A stretch of 5,096 bases of DNA from Beijerinckiaceae bacterium (GTDB taxonomy: Bacteria > Pseudomonadota > Alphaproteobacteria > Rhizobiales > Beijerinckiaceae). Where the stretch lies: positions 1 to 5,096 of the forward strand of contig JAKONB010000341.1 of assembly GCA_022702195.1 (NCBI GenBank). The letters are read 5' to 3'. The notes under the pieces were generated by a model. It was not told the origin of the DNA and did no database searches. It saw nothing but the letters and a program-made list of their open reading frames with translations. The position numbers and the translations under genes are program-made. Shown here piece after piece: positions 1 through 5,096 of the stretch (the first letter of the stretch is position 1; each line of letters begins with the position of its first letter).

Positions 1-1187
1 GCAACCTCTATACCGGCCCCAACACCGAGGACACGCCCACCGTCGTGGAGGCCACCGCCTTCAAGAACGGCGTGGTCATCGCCCAGGTGAACCAGATCGT
101 CGACACGGTCCCGCGGGTCGACATCCCCGGCGACCGGATCGATTTCGTGGTCGAGGCCGACAGGCCGTTCTACGTCGAGCCGCTCTTCACCCGCGATCCG
201 GCGGCGGTGACCGAGACCCAGATCCTGATGGCCATGATGGCGATCAAGGGCATCTATGCCGAGTACGGCATCCGCCGCCTCAACCACGGCATCGGCTTCG
301 GCACCGCCGCCATCGAGCTGCTGCTGCCGACCTATGCCGAGCGGCTCGGCCTCAAGGGCCGGATCGCCACCCATTGGGCGCTCAACCCGCATCCGAGCCT
401 GATCCCGGCCATCGAATCCGGCTGGGTGAGCCAGATCCACTGCTTCGGCTCGGAGGTCGGCATGGACCGCTACATCCGCGCCCGACCGGACGTGTTCTTC
501 ACCGGCTCGGACGGATCGCTCCGCTCCAACCGCGCCTTCTGCCAGACGGCGGGGCTCTATGCCTGCGACCTGTTCATCGGCTCGACCCTGCAGATCGACC
601 TCCAGGGCCATTCCTCGACGGTGACCACCAACCGGGTGGCGGGCTTCGGCGGCGCGCCGAACATGGGCTCGGACCCGCATGGGCGGCGCCACCCCTCCGA
701 CACCTGGATGAAGGCCGGGCGCGAGGCCGGCGGCGCGGGCGACCCGGCCCTGCGGCGCGGCCGCAAGCTGGTGGTGCAGCTCGTGGAGACCTTCGGCGAC
801 AAGCTGGTGCCGGCCTTCGTCGAGACGCTCGACGCGCTGGAACTCGCCCGCAAGCTCGATCTCGAGCTCGCTCCGGTGATGGTCTACGCCGACGACGTGA
901 CCCATATCGTCACCGAGGAGGGCATCGCTAACCTGCTGCTGTGCCGGACCCTGGACGAGCGCGAGCAGGCGATCCGCGGCGTCGCCGGTTATACCGAGGT
1001 CGGGCGCGGGCGCGATCGCGCCATGGTGGAGCGCCTGCGCCAGCGCGGCATCATCCGCCGGCCGGAGGATCTCGGCATCGAGCCCCTCGACGCCGACCGG
1101 TCGCTGCTGGCGGCCAAATCCATCAAGGACCTCGTGCACTGGTCGGGGGGGCTCTACGAGCCGCCGGCCAAGTTCCGGAACTGGTGA
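1..1187 (+). CDS. mdcA: Malonate decarboxylase alpha subunit (acetyl-S-ACP:malonate ACP transferase), 5'-partial
   Basis: The alpha subunit exchanges acetyl on the carrier protein MdcC for malonyl, releasing acetate (EC 2.3.1.187); it acts in the cytoplasm within the decarboxylase complex. The frame is open from base 3, upstream of the first ATG/GTG-type codon, so the gene enters from outside the window. About 394 codons are visible; the family is usually about 550 residues, so roughly the first 150 are missing. Recognisable family stretches are NLYTGPNTEDTPTVVEATAF at the very start, RVDIPGDRIDFV, the LNHGIGFGTAAIELLLPTYA block (about 273-332), GSTLQIDLQGHSSTVT followed by VAGFGGAPNMGSDPHGRRH (about 579-692), and VTHIVTEEGIANLL (about 897-938), which resembles the CoA-transferase-like region shared with the citrate lyase alpha subunit. 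It ends ...KFRNW-TGA, 12 nt before mdcC. Identification is by remembered family motifs plus the mdc neighbours, and is strong. Confidence 0.96.
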   Translation, partial: NLYTGPNTEDTPTVVEATAFKNGVVIAQVNQIVDTVPRVDIPGDRIDFVVEADRPFYVEPLFTRDPAAVTETQILMAMMAIKGIYAEYGIRRLNHGIGFGTAAIELLLPTYAERLGLKGRIATHWALNPHPSLIPAIESGWVSQIHCFGSEVGMDRYIRARPDVFFTGSDGSLRSNRAFCQTAGLYACDLFIGSTLQIDLQGHSSTVTTNRVAGFGGAPNMGSDPHGRRHPSDTWMKAGREAGGAGDPALRRGRKLVVQLVETFGDKLVPAFVETLDALELARKLDLELAPVMVYADDVTHIVTEEGIANLLLCRTLDEREQAIRGVAGYTEVGRGRDRAMVERLRQRGIIRRPEDLGIEPLDADRSLLAAKSIKDLVHWSGGLYEPPAKFRNW

Positions 1188-1192
1188 GGGAG
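1188..1192 (+). promoter_or_regulatory. Ribosome binding site of mdcC
   Basis: GGGAG directly follows the mdcA stop codon and lies 7 nt before the mdcC ATG. This is good Shine-Dalgarno spacing and supports the ATG at 1200. It sits in the 12-nt mdcA-mdcC gap, the longest non-coding stretch in the window. Confidence 0.75.
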
Positions 1193-1199
1193 CGTCGCC

Positions 1200-1511
1200 A
1201 TGGAAAAACTGAGCTTCCGGCACAAGACCACCCGGCCGCTGGCCGGCACCCAGGCGCAGGCGATCACCGGCGTGGTCGCCTCCGGCAATCTCGAGGTGCT
1301 GCTGGAGCGGAATCTCGCCGCCGATACTTGCGTGGTGGAGATCGACACCGCGATCAACGGCTACGGCGACGTCTGGGAGGCGGTGGTGGCGGATTTCGTC
1401 GCGCGCCGGCAGCCCGGCGGCCTGCGCATCACCATCAACGATGGCGGTGCGCGCCCCGACACCGTGGCCCTGCGCCTGCTCCAGGGCGCCCGCCTGATGG
1501 AGGCCGTGTGA
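1200..1511 (+). CDS. mdcC: Malonate decarboxylase delta subunit (acyl carrier protein)
   Basis: This small carrier protein (103 residues, close to the usual size of about 100) holds the acyl group as a thioester during the catalytic cycle. Its arm is not phosphopantetheine but 2'-(5''-phosphoribosyl)-3'-dephospho-CoA bound to a serine. The family attachment motif is visible as VVASGNLEVLLE, making Ser28 the predicted attachment residue; it corresponds by motif to the serine mapped near residue 25 in characterised MdcC. Downstream, VVEIDTAINGYGDVWEAVVADFV and LRITINDGGARPDTVALRL are also typical of MdcC. The start is supported by GGGAG 7 nt upstream. The stop overlaps the mdcD start by one base (TGATG), implying translational coupling. 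The enzymes that make and attach its arm (mdcG, mdcB) lie downstream in the same operon. Confidence 0.96.
   Translation: MEKLSFRHKTTRPLAGTQAQAITGVVASGNLEVLLERNLAADTCVVEIDTAINGYGDVWEAVVADFVARRQPGGLRITINDGGARPDTVALRLLQGARLMEAV
1499..1503 (+). promoter_or_regulatory. Ribosome binding site of mdcD (inside mdcC)
   Basis: GGAGG within the last codons of mdcC lies 7 nt before the ATG at 1511. It decides the mdcD start: the frame is open much further upstream (back to 941 from an ATG), but that part is antisense-like noise over mdcA and mdcC. Confidence 0.75.
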
Positions 1512-2443
1512 TGGACCTCAAGCCGGTCTCCCTCTCCGCCGATCCGCAGGTGCAGAGCTGGTACGAGGCCTCCGCCCGCGCCCGCCTCGCCGGCCTGCTC
1601 GATGCCGGTTCCTTCGCCGAGTTCATCGGCCCCGAGCAGCGGGTGATGAGCCCGCACCTGCCCCTGTTCGACCTGCCGCGCGCCTTCGACGACGGCATGG
1701 TGGTGGGGCGCGGCGCCCTCGACGGCCGTCCAATCCTCGCCGCCGCGCAGGAGGGCCGCTTCATGGGCGGCGCCTTCGGGGAGATCCACGGGGCCAAGCT
1801 GGTGGGCCTGCTGCGGGCGGCGCTCGCCGAGACGCCCGCCGCCGTGCTGATCCTGTTCGATACCGGCGGCGTGCGCCTCCAGGAGGCCAATGCCGGCGAG
1901 ACCGCCATCGCCGAGATCATGCGGGCGATCGCGCAGGTGCGGGCGGCCGGGATCCCGGTGATCGGCCTCATCGGGGGCCGCGCCGGCTGCTACGGCGGCG
2001 GCGGCCTCATCGCCGGCACCTGCGCGCGCCTCGTGGTCTCCGAGGGCGGGCGCATCAGCGTCTCCGGCCCCGAGGTGATCGAGACCAACCGGGGCGCCGA
2101 GGAATTCGATTCGCGCGACCGCGCCCTGGTCTGGCGCACCATGGGCGGCAAGCACCGCCGGCTCCTCGGCGGGGCCGACGCCTTCGTGGACGACACGATC
2201 GCCGCCTTCCGGGCCGCCGCCCTCGCCCAGATCGACCGGGCGCCGGCCTTCGACCTCGCCACCCTGGAGGCGGAGCAGGCCCGGCTCGAGGCACGCCTCG
2301 ACCGGTTCGGCGACACCCGGGATGCCACCGAGATCTGGGGGCGTCTGGGCATCAACGACCCGGCCGCCGTGCCGGGCCTGACCACGCGGGATTTCGACGC
2401 CGTCCTCGCCGGCCTGCCGGAGGCTCCCCATGACGCTCGCTGA
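1511..2443 (+). CDS. mdcD: Malonate decarboxylase beta subunit (malonyl-S-ACP decarboxylase component)
   Basis: MdcD pairs with MdcE to decarboxylate malonyl-S-MdcC to acetyl-S-MdcC and CO2 (EC 4.1.1.87). It belongs to the carboxyltransferase/crotonase-fold superfamily. The protein is 310 residues, near the family norm of about 285-300. Family motifs are ILAAAQEGRFMGGAFGEIHGAKLVG in the first third, FDTGGVRLQEANAGE (116-130), GGRAGCYGGGGLIAGTC (155-171) and RISVSGPEVIETNRG (181-195). The glycine pairs in the second and third motifs are the usual oxyanion-hole type of such folds (inference from the superfamily). The start at 1511 overlaps the mdcC stop by one base and has GGAGG 7 nt upstream; its first residues (MDLKPVSLSADPQVQSWYEASARARL) look like the true N-terminus. 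The 3' end overlaps mdcE by 14 nt. No missing motif or frameshift was seen. Confidence 0.96.
   Translation: MDLKPVSLSADPQVQSWYEASARARLAGLLDAGSFAEFIGPEQRVMSPHLPLFDLPRAFDDGMVVGRGALDGRPILAAAQEGRFMGGAFGEIHGAKLVGLLRAALAETPAAVLILFDTGGVRLQEANAGETAIAEIMRAIAQVRAAGIPVIGLIGGRAGCYGGGGLIAGTCARLVVSEGGRISVSGPEVIETNRGAEEFDSRDRALVWRTMGGKHRRLLGGADAFVDDTIAAFRAAALAQIDRAPAFDLATLEAEQARLEARLDRFGDTRDATEIWGRLGINDPAAVPGLTTRDFDAVLAGLPEAPHDAR
2419..2423 (+). promoter_or_regulatory. Ribosome binding site of mdcE (inside mdcD)
   Basis: GGAGG lies 6 nt before the mdcE ATG at 2430, inside the mdcD reading frame. A strong site embedded in the upstream gene fits coupled synthesis of the two subunits. Confidence 0.75.
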
Positions 2444-3146
2444 GATCCTCACCTCGCTGTTCCCGGACGGGCACGAGGTCCGCGTCGCCGACGGCCTCAT
2501 CAGCGGCCACGGTCCGTTCGGGGACGGGACCCTCGCGGTGATCGGCGTCGACGGCAACACGCCGCTCGGCATCGAGGGCGCCTGCGCGCTCGCCGGCCAC
2601 GTCCTCGCCGTGGTGCGGGCCGGCGGCGACACGCCGATCCTCGTGCTGGTGGATTCCGACAGCCAGCGCATGAGCCGGCGCGACGAGCTGCTCGGCCTCA
2701 ACGAGTACCTCGCCCACCTCGCCAAGGTGCTGCTGCTGGCCGATGCCGGCGGCCATCCCACCGTCGGGCTCGTCTACGGCCACACGGCGGCGGGCGCCTT
2801 CATCGCCACGGCTTTGGCCACCCGCGTGCTCGCCGCCCTGCCCGGCGCCCATCCGAGCGTGATGGACCTGCCCTCGGTGGCCCGGGTCACCAAGCTGCCC
2901 CTCGAGACCCTGCAGGAGATGGCCAAGTCCACCTCGGTCTTCGCGCCCGGCCTCGACAACATGGTGCAGGCCGGCGCGGTCCACGCGGTGCTCGATCCGG
3001 CCCAGCCGCTCGCGCCCCAGATCGCCCGGCTCATCGCCGAGACGCCGCCGGGGGATGGGCGCGACGTTCTGGGCCGCGACCGCGGCGGCCGCCAGCAGGC
3101 CCACGCCGTCGCCGCGCGGGTGATGCGCGAAGCCGCCGGACACTGA
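2430..3146 (+). CDS. mdcE: Malonate decarboxylase gamma subunit
   Basis: MdcE is the partner of MdcD in malonyl-S-ACP decarboxylation; both share a carboxyltransferase-like fold. The protein is 238 residues, within the usual range for MdcE (about 235-265). Diagnostic stretches are DGTLAVIGVDGNTPLGIEGA near the N-terminus, VDSDSQRMSRRDELLGLNEY starting at residue 74, YGHTAAGAFIATALA (116-130), then MDLPSVARVTKLPLETLQEMAK and SVFAPGLDNMVQAGAVHAVL in the last third. The C-terminal tail (GRDRGGRQQAHAVAARVM) is also usual for the family. It starts 14 nt inside mdcD behind a GGAGG site and stops 5 nt before mdcG. Length and motifs suggest an intact gene. Confidence 0.96.
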   Translation: MTLAEILTSLFPDGHEVRVADGLISGHGPFGDGTLAVIGVDGNTPLGIEGACALAGHVLAVVRAGGDTPILVLVDSDSQRMSRRDELLGLNEYLAHLAKVLLLADAGGHPTVGLVYGHTAAGAFIATALATRVLAALPGAHPSVMDLPSVARVTKLPLETLQEMAKSTSVFAPGLDNMVQAGAVHAVLDPAQPLAPQIARLIAETPPGDGRDVLGRDRGGRQQAHAVAARVMREAAGH

Positions 3147-3151
3147 GCGGC

Positions 3152-3829
3152 GTGGCGGACGATCCCCGGCGTCACGGCCTGCTCGATGTCGCGCCCGTCG
3201 CCTGGGCGGCGCTGCTGGCCGCGCGGCCGGACCTCGACGGGGTGCCGCATCTCGCCGGCTGGGCCGAGGCCGGGTGGCCGGTGATCCTGCGCCGGCGCAA
3301 CGCGGGAGAGCCTGCGGGCGCCCTCCCCGCCGGCCTGCCCCTGCCCCCGGCGGATGGCAAGCGCCGGATCGGCCTGCTGCTGCCGCCGGACGGCGCCCGG
3401 CCCCGGCCGGCCGTGACGCTGCCCGAGGCTCGCGCGGCGGCGCCCGCCTCCTGGCAGCCGGCCATCGATGCGCTGCTGGCCCTCGGCGCGGCCCATGGCC
3501 TCGTCCCGCGCGTCTTCGGCGCCCTGCTCTGGCAGCACCTCACCGGCCTCACCTACCTCACCGCCTCCTCCGACCTCGACCTGCTCTGGCCCACGGCCGG
3601 TCCCGTCGACCGGAGCCTGCTCGGCGGTCTGGCGGCCATCGCATCCGCGGCGCCGATGCGCCTCGACGGCGAGGTGATCCTGCCCGACGGGGCCGGGGTG
3701 GCCTGGCGCGAATGGCACGGGGCCGAACCCGGAACCACCGTTCTCGCCAAGGGGATGGAGCGCCTGGAGCTGCGGAGGGTCACGGTGGAGCGCGACGGCC
3801 GGACGACGTGCGTGGGGGGGGAGGCATGA
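3152..3829 (+). CDS. mdcG: Phosphoribosyl-dephospho-CoA transferase (holo-ACP synthase of malonate decarboxylase)
   Basis: MdcG transfers the 2'-(5''-phosphoribosyl)-3'-dephospho-CoA moiety from the triphosphoribosyl precursor to the MdcC serine, releasing diphosphate (EC 2.7.7.66). It belongs to the nucleotidyltransferase-like MdcG family. The protein is 225 residues, close to the usual 200-220. Visible motifs are RRHGLLDV near the N-terminus, WPVILRRRN (ending at residue 50), LPLPPADGKRRIG (62-74), RVFGALLWQHLTGLTYLT (120-137), S140-D-L-D-L-L with the paired aspartates D141 and D143 expected for metal binding, and DGEVILPDGAGVAWREW with a late VLAKG. I chose GTG at 3152, 5 nt after the mdcE stop and six residues before the RRH motif; no convincing Shine-Dalgarno precedes it, so coupling to mdcE is likely. 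The last codons run through a G8 tract and overlap mdcB by 4 nt (ATGA). Confidence 0.93.
   Translation: MADDPRRHGLLDVAPVAWAALLAARPDLDGVPHLAGWAEAGWPVILRRRNAGEPAGALPAGLPLPPADGKRRIGLLLPPDGARPRPAVTLPEARAAAPASWQPAIDALLALGAAHGLVPRVFGALLWQHLTGLTYLTASSDLDLLWPTAGPVDRSLLGGLAAIASAAPMRLDGEVILPDGAGVAWREWHGAEPGTTVLAKGMERLELRRVTVERDGRTTCVGGEA
3814..3824 (+). promoter_or_regulatory. G8 run plus GAGG at the mdcG/mdcB junction (possible SD of mdcB)
   Basis: Eight consecutive G (3814-3821) are followed by AGG, giving a GGAGG that ends only 1 nt before the mdcB ATG at 3826. That spacing is shorter than usual for a Shine-Dalgarno, so mdcB may depend on coupling to mdcG through the ATGA overlap, or on pairing further up the G run. 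In the mdcG frame the run reads as G GGG GGG, the phase of a -1 slippery heptamer. Its role is an inference. Confidence 0.4.
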
Positions 3830-4710
3830 ATCGGTCGCAGCGTCCGGCGATCCTGCCTGCCCCCGCCCGGCTCCACCGGCCGGCCCGTCAGGTCGACCGC
3901 GCCCCGGAAACGATCGCCGCCCTGGCGGCCGAGGCCCTGCACCGCGAACTCGAGACCTACCCCAAGCCCGGCCTCGTCAGCCACGTGGACAGCGGCAGCC
4001 ATGCGGACATGGATGCAGGCACGTTCCGCCGCTCGGCCGCCGCGCTGGAACCGTTCTTCGCCGCCCTCGCCCGGGCCGGAGCGGCGGGCGCCGCCATGCC
4101 GGCCCTGCGCCGGATCGGCCTCGACGCCGAGGCGGCGATGCGGGCGGCGACCGGGGGGGTGAACACCCATCGGGGCGCGATCTTCGGACTGGGCCTGCTC
4201 GCCGCCGCCGCCGGCGCCCGGCCCTCCCCCGCGCGCCCCGGCGCCCTCGGCCAACTCATCAAAGCCCGCGACGGCGCGGCGATCCTCGACGGGCCGGTGC
4301 TGCTGCACGCGCCCGGCGCGCGGGCGCGCCGCCGCCACCGCGTCGGCGGCGCGCCCGCCGAGGCGGCCGCGGGCTTCCCCACCCTCTACGGCGTCGGGCT
4401 CCCGGCCCTGCGCCGCGCCCGTTCGGTGCGGCCGGGGAACGCGGAGGCCGCGCGGGTGGAGACCTGCCTCGCCCTGATCGCCCATCTGGAGGACACCAAC
4501 CTGCTGCATCGCGGCGGCCCCGAGGGCTTCGCCTTCGCCCGCGCGGCGGCGGCGGATTTCATCGCCGGGGGCGGCGTGGCGCGCGACGATTGGCGGGCGC
4601 GGGCGGTGGACCTGCACCAGACCTTCGTCGCCCGGCGGCTCAGTCCGGGCGGGGCGGCCGATCTCCTGGCCATGACCCTGTTCGTGGATGGCTGGGAGCT
4701 GGCGCCGTGA
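3826..4710 (+). CDS. mdcB: Triphosphoribosyl-dephospho-CoA synthase
   Basis: MdcB makes 2'-(5''-triphosphoribosyl)-3'-dephospho-CoA from ATP and 3'-dephospho-CoA with release of adenine (EC 2.4.2.52), the precursor that MdcG attaches to MdcC. It belongs to the CitG/MdcB family. From the ATG at 3826 the protein has 294 residues, a normal family length. Motifs are ETYPKPGLVSHVDSGSHADM (43-62), GVNTHRGAIFGLG (N113-T-H-R-G), GARARRRHRVGGAPAEAAAGFPTL in the middle, the E222-D-T-N-L-L-H-R-G-G block, and LSPGGAADLLAMTLFVDGWE (272-291) at the C-terminus. The ATG overlaps the mdcG stop (ATGA). An in-frame GTG at 3808 would add six residues (MRGGGG) and cannot be excluded, but it lacks a well-placed ribosome site. 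The first 25 residues are proline/arginine-rich and show no motif. The stop overlaps the mdcH start (GTGA). Confidence 0.94.
   Translation: MNRSQRPAILPAPARLHRPARQVDRAPETIAALAAEALHRELETYPKPGLVSHVDSGSHADMDAGTFRRSAAALEPFFAALARAGAAGAAMPALRRIGLDAEAAMRAATGGVNTHRGAIFGLGLLAAAAGARPSPARPGALGQLIKARDGAAILDGPVLLHAPGARARRRHRVGGAPAEAAAGFPTLYGVGLPALRRARSVRPGNAEAARVETCLALIAHLEDTNLLHRGGPEGFAFARAAAADFIAGGGVARDDWRARAVDLHQTFVARRLSPGGAADLLAMTLFVDGWELAP
4320..4358 (+). repeat. Perfect 15-bp inverted repeat (GC-only hairpin) inside mdcB
   Basis: Bases 4320-4334 (GCGGGCGCGCCGCCG) are the exact reverse complement of 4344-4358, separated by a 9-nt loop (CCACCGCGT). The stem is entirely G:C. It lies in the part of mdcB coding for the ARARRRHRVGGAPA stretch. 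No U-tract follows, so it is not a classical intrinsic terminator. GC-rich codon use could produce it by chance. Confidence 0.6.
4694..4698 (+). promoter_or_regulatory. Ribosome binding site of mdcH (inside mdcB)
   Basis: GGGAG lies 8 nt before the GTG at 4707, within the last codons of mdcB. It supports the GTG start, which overlaps the mdcB stop as GTGA. Confidence 0.7.
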
Positions 4711-5096
4711 CGCTGGCGGTTCTGATCTCCGGTCAGGGCGGCCAGAGCCCCGACATGTTCGCCCTCACCGCCGATCATCCGCCGGCCGAGCCGATCTTCG
4801 CGGCGGCGGCGCCCCTGCTCGGGCGCGACCCGCGCGACCTCGCCCGAGCCGGCGGCCCGGCCCTGCACGAGAACCGCGCCGGACAGATCCTCTGCTGCGT
4901 CGCCGGTCTGGCCGCCTGGACCCTCGTCGCGCCGGCGCGGCCGGCCCGCTGCGTCATCGCCGGCTACAGCATCGGCGACCTTGCCGCCTGGGGCTGCGCC
5001 GGCCGGTTCGCCCCCGCCACGATCCTCGCTCTGGCCGCCGCCCGCGCCGAGGCGATGGATGCGGCGGTGGGACCGGGCTACGCCCTGGCCGGCATC
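4707..5096 (+). CDS. mdcH: Malonyl-CoA:ACP acyltransferase (malonate decarboxylase epsilon subunit), 3'-partial
   Basis: MdcH moves malonyl from malonyl-CoA to the thiol of holo-MdcC (EC 2.3.1.39), priming the decarboxylase before its catalytic cycle. Only the first 130 codons are in the window; the frame is still open at the last base, and the family is about 300 residues. Evidence is the N-terminal LAVLISGQGGQ loop typical of malonyl-CoA:ACP transacylases, then the nucleophile elbow GYSIGDLAAWGCAG with predicted catalytic Ser88 (G86-Y-S-I-G). The elbow has Tyr where FabD-type enzymes have His, as I recall for MdcH proteins. The catalytic His and the substrate-carboxylate Arg should lie beyond the window or close to its end and cannot be checked. 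The GTG start has GGGAG 8 nt upstream and overlaps the mdcB stop by 4 nt. Confidence 0.93.
   Translation, partial: MTLAVLISGQGGQSPDMFALTADHPPAEPIFAAAAPLLGRDPRDLARAGGPALHENRAGQILCCVAGLAAWTLVAPARPARCVIAGYSIGDLAAWGCAGRFAPATILALAAARAEAMDAAVGPGYALAGI

Noticed and set aside
374..931. 185-codon plus-strand frame inside mdcA
   Set aside because: Out-of-frame shadow of mdcA with Arg/Pro/Gly-rich translation and no ribosome site.
1145..1151. G7 runs in mdcA (here) and in mdcB (4153-4159) as possible phase-variable or frameshift sites
   Set aside because: The genes read correctly through both runs, and a shift would break family motifs or lead to no sensible product. Such runs are expected from Gly codons at this G+C. 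Only the G8 at the mdcG/mdcB junction has a phase that would join two genes.
941..1510. Upstream extension of the mdcD frame to an ATG at 941
   Set aside because: It would overlap mdcA and all of mdcC in another frame and yields an Arg/Pro-rich sequence. The real MdcD N-terminus and a well-placed GGAGG point to 1511.
1361..2761. 466-codon open frame on the minus strand across mdcC, mdcD and mdcE
   Set aside because: It is the antisense shadow of strong mdc genes in a very GC-rich sequence, where stop codons are rare. The translation is low-complexity Gly/Ala/Arg/His-rich with no family motif.
2774..3718. Long minus-strand open frames over mdcE and mdcG (also 2352-3143)
   Set aside because: They are opposite genes with clear motifs; their translations are compositionally biased and lack a start context.
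4344..4370. Possible intrinsic terminator at the mdcB hairpin
   Set aside because: The stem is followed by GC-rich coding sequence with no T-run, and mdcH continues directly downstream with a coupled start.
3553..4617. 354-codon minus-strand open frame over mdcG and mdcB
   Set aside because: Antisense shadow; its product is Arg/Gly/Ala-rich and resembles no family I know.

Overview
The window is a slice of one co-directional, tightly packed operon for malonate decarboxylase (mdc). All genes lie on the + strand, and almost every base is coding. The very high G+C content (well over 70% by eye), with strong G/C bias at third codon positions, and the protein flavour suggest a proteobacterium. 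A high-GC alphaproteobacterium such as a Methylobacterium-type organism is my best guess, but nothing here proves the genus.

Layout, left to right: mdcA (alpha subunit, acyl-carrier-protein transferase; 5' end cut by the window), mdcC (delta subunit, the small acyl carrier protein), mdcD and mdcE (beta and gamma subunits, the decarboxylase pair), mdcG (attaches the prosthetic group), mdcB (makes the prosthetic group precursor) and mdcH (malonyl-CoA:ACP acyltransferase; 3' end cut by the window). The order A-C-D-E-G-B-H resembles the core of the soluble, biotin-independent systems, and of the clusters I recall it is most like the one described in Acinetobacter. Transporter and regulator genes, if present, lie outside the window.

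How the genes work together: MdcB joins ATP and 3'-dephospho-CoA into 2'-(5''-triphosphoribosyl)-3'-dephospho-CoA. MdcG transfers that group onto a serine of MdcC. MdcH loads malonyl onto the new thiol, and the carrier is then acetylated through loss of CO2. In the cycle, MdcA swaps acetyl for malonyl on MdcC, and MdcD/MdcE decarboxylate malonyl-S-ACP to acetyl-S-ACP plus CO2. The net result is malonate to acetate plus CO2.

The junctions are overlaps or gaps of at most 12 nt (TGATG, a 14-nt overlap, ATGA, GTGA), with Shine-Dalgarno (SD) sequences placed inside the preceding gene. No internal promoter, terminator, RNA gene, mobile element or CRISPR array was seen. This is a known system rather than a new one. 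The most unusual local sequences are an eight-G run at the mdcG/mdcB junction, in the right phase for a -1 shift that would fuse the two proteins, and a perfect 15-bp GC-only hairpin inside mdcB.
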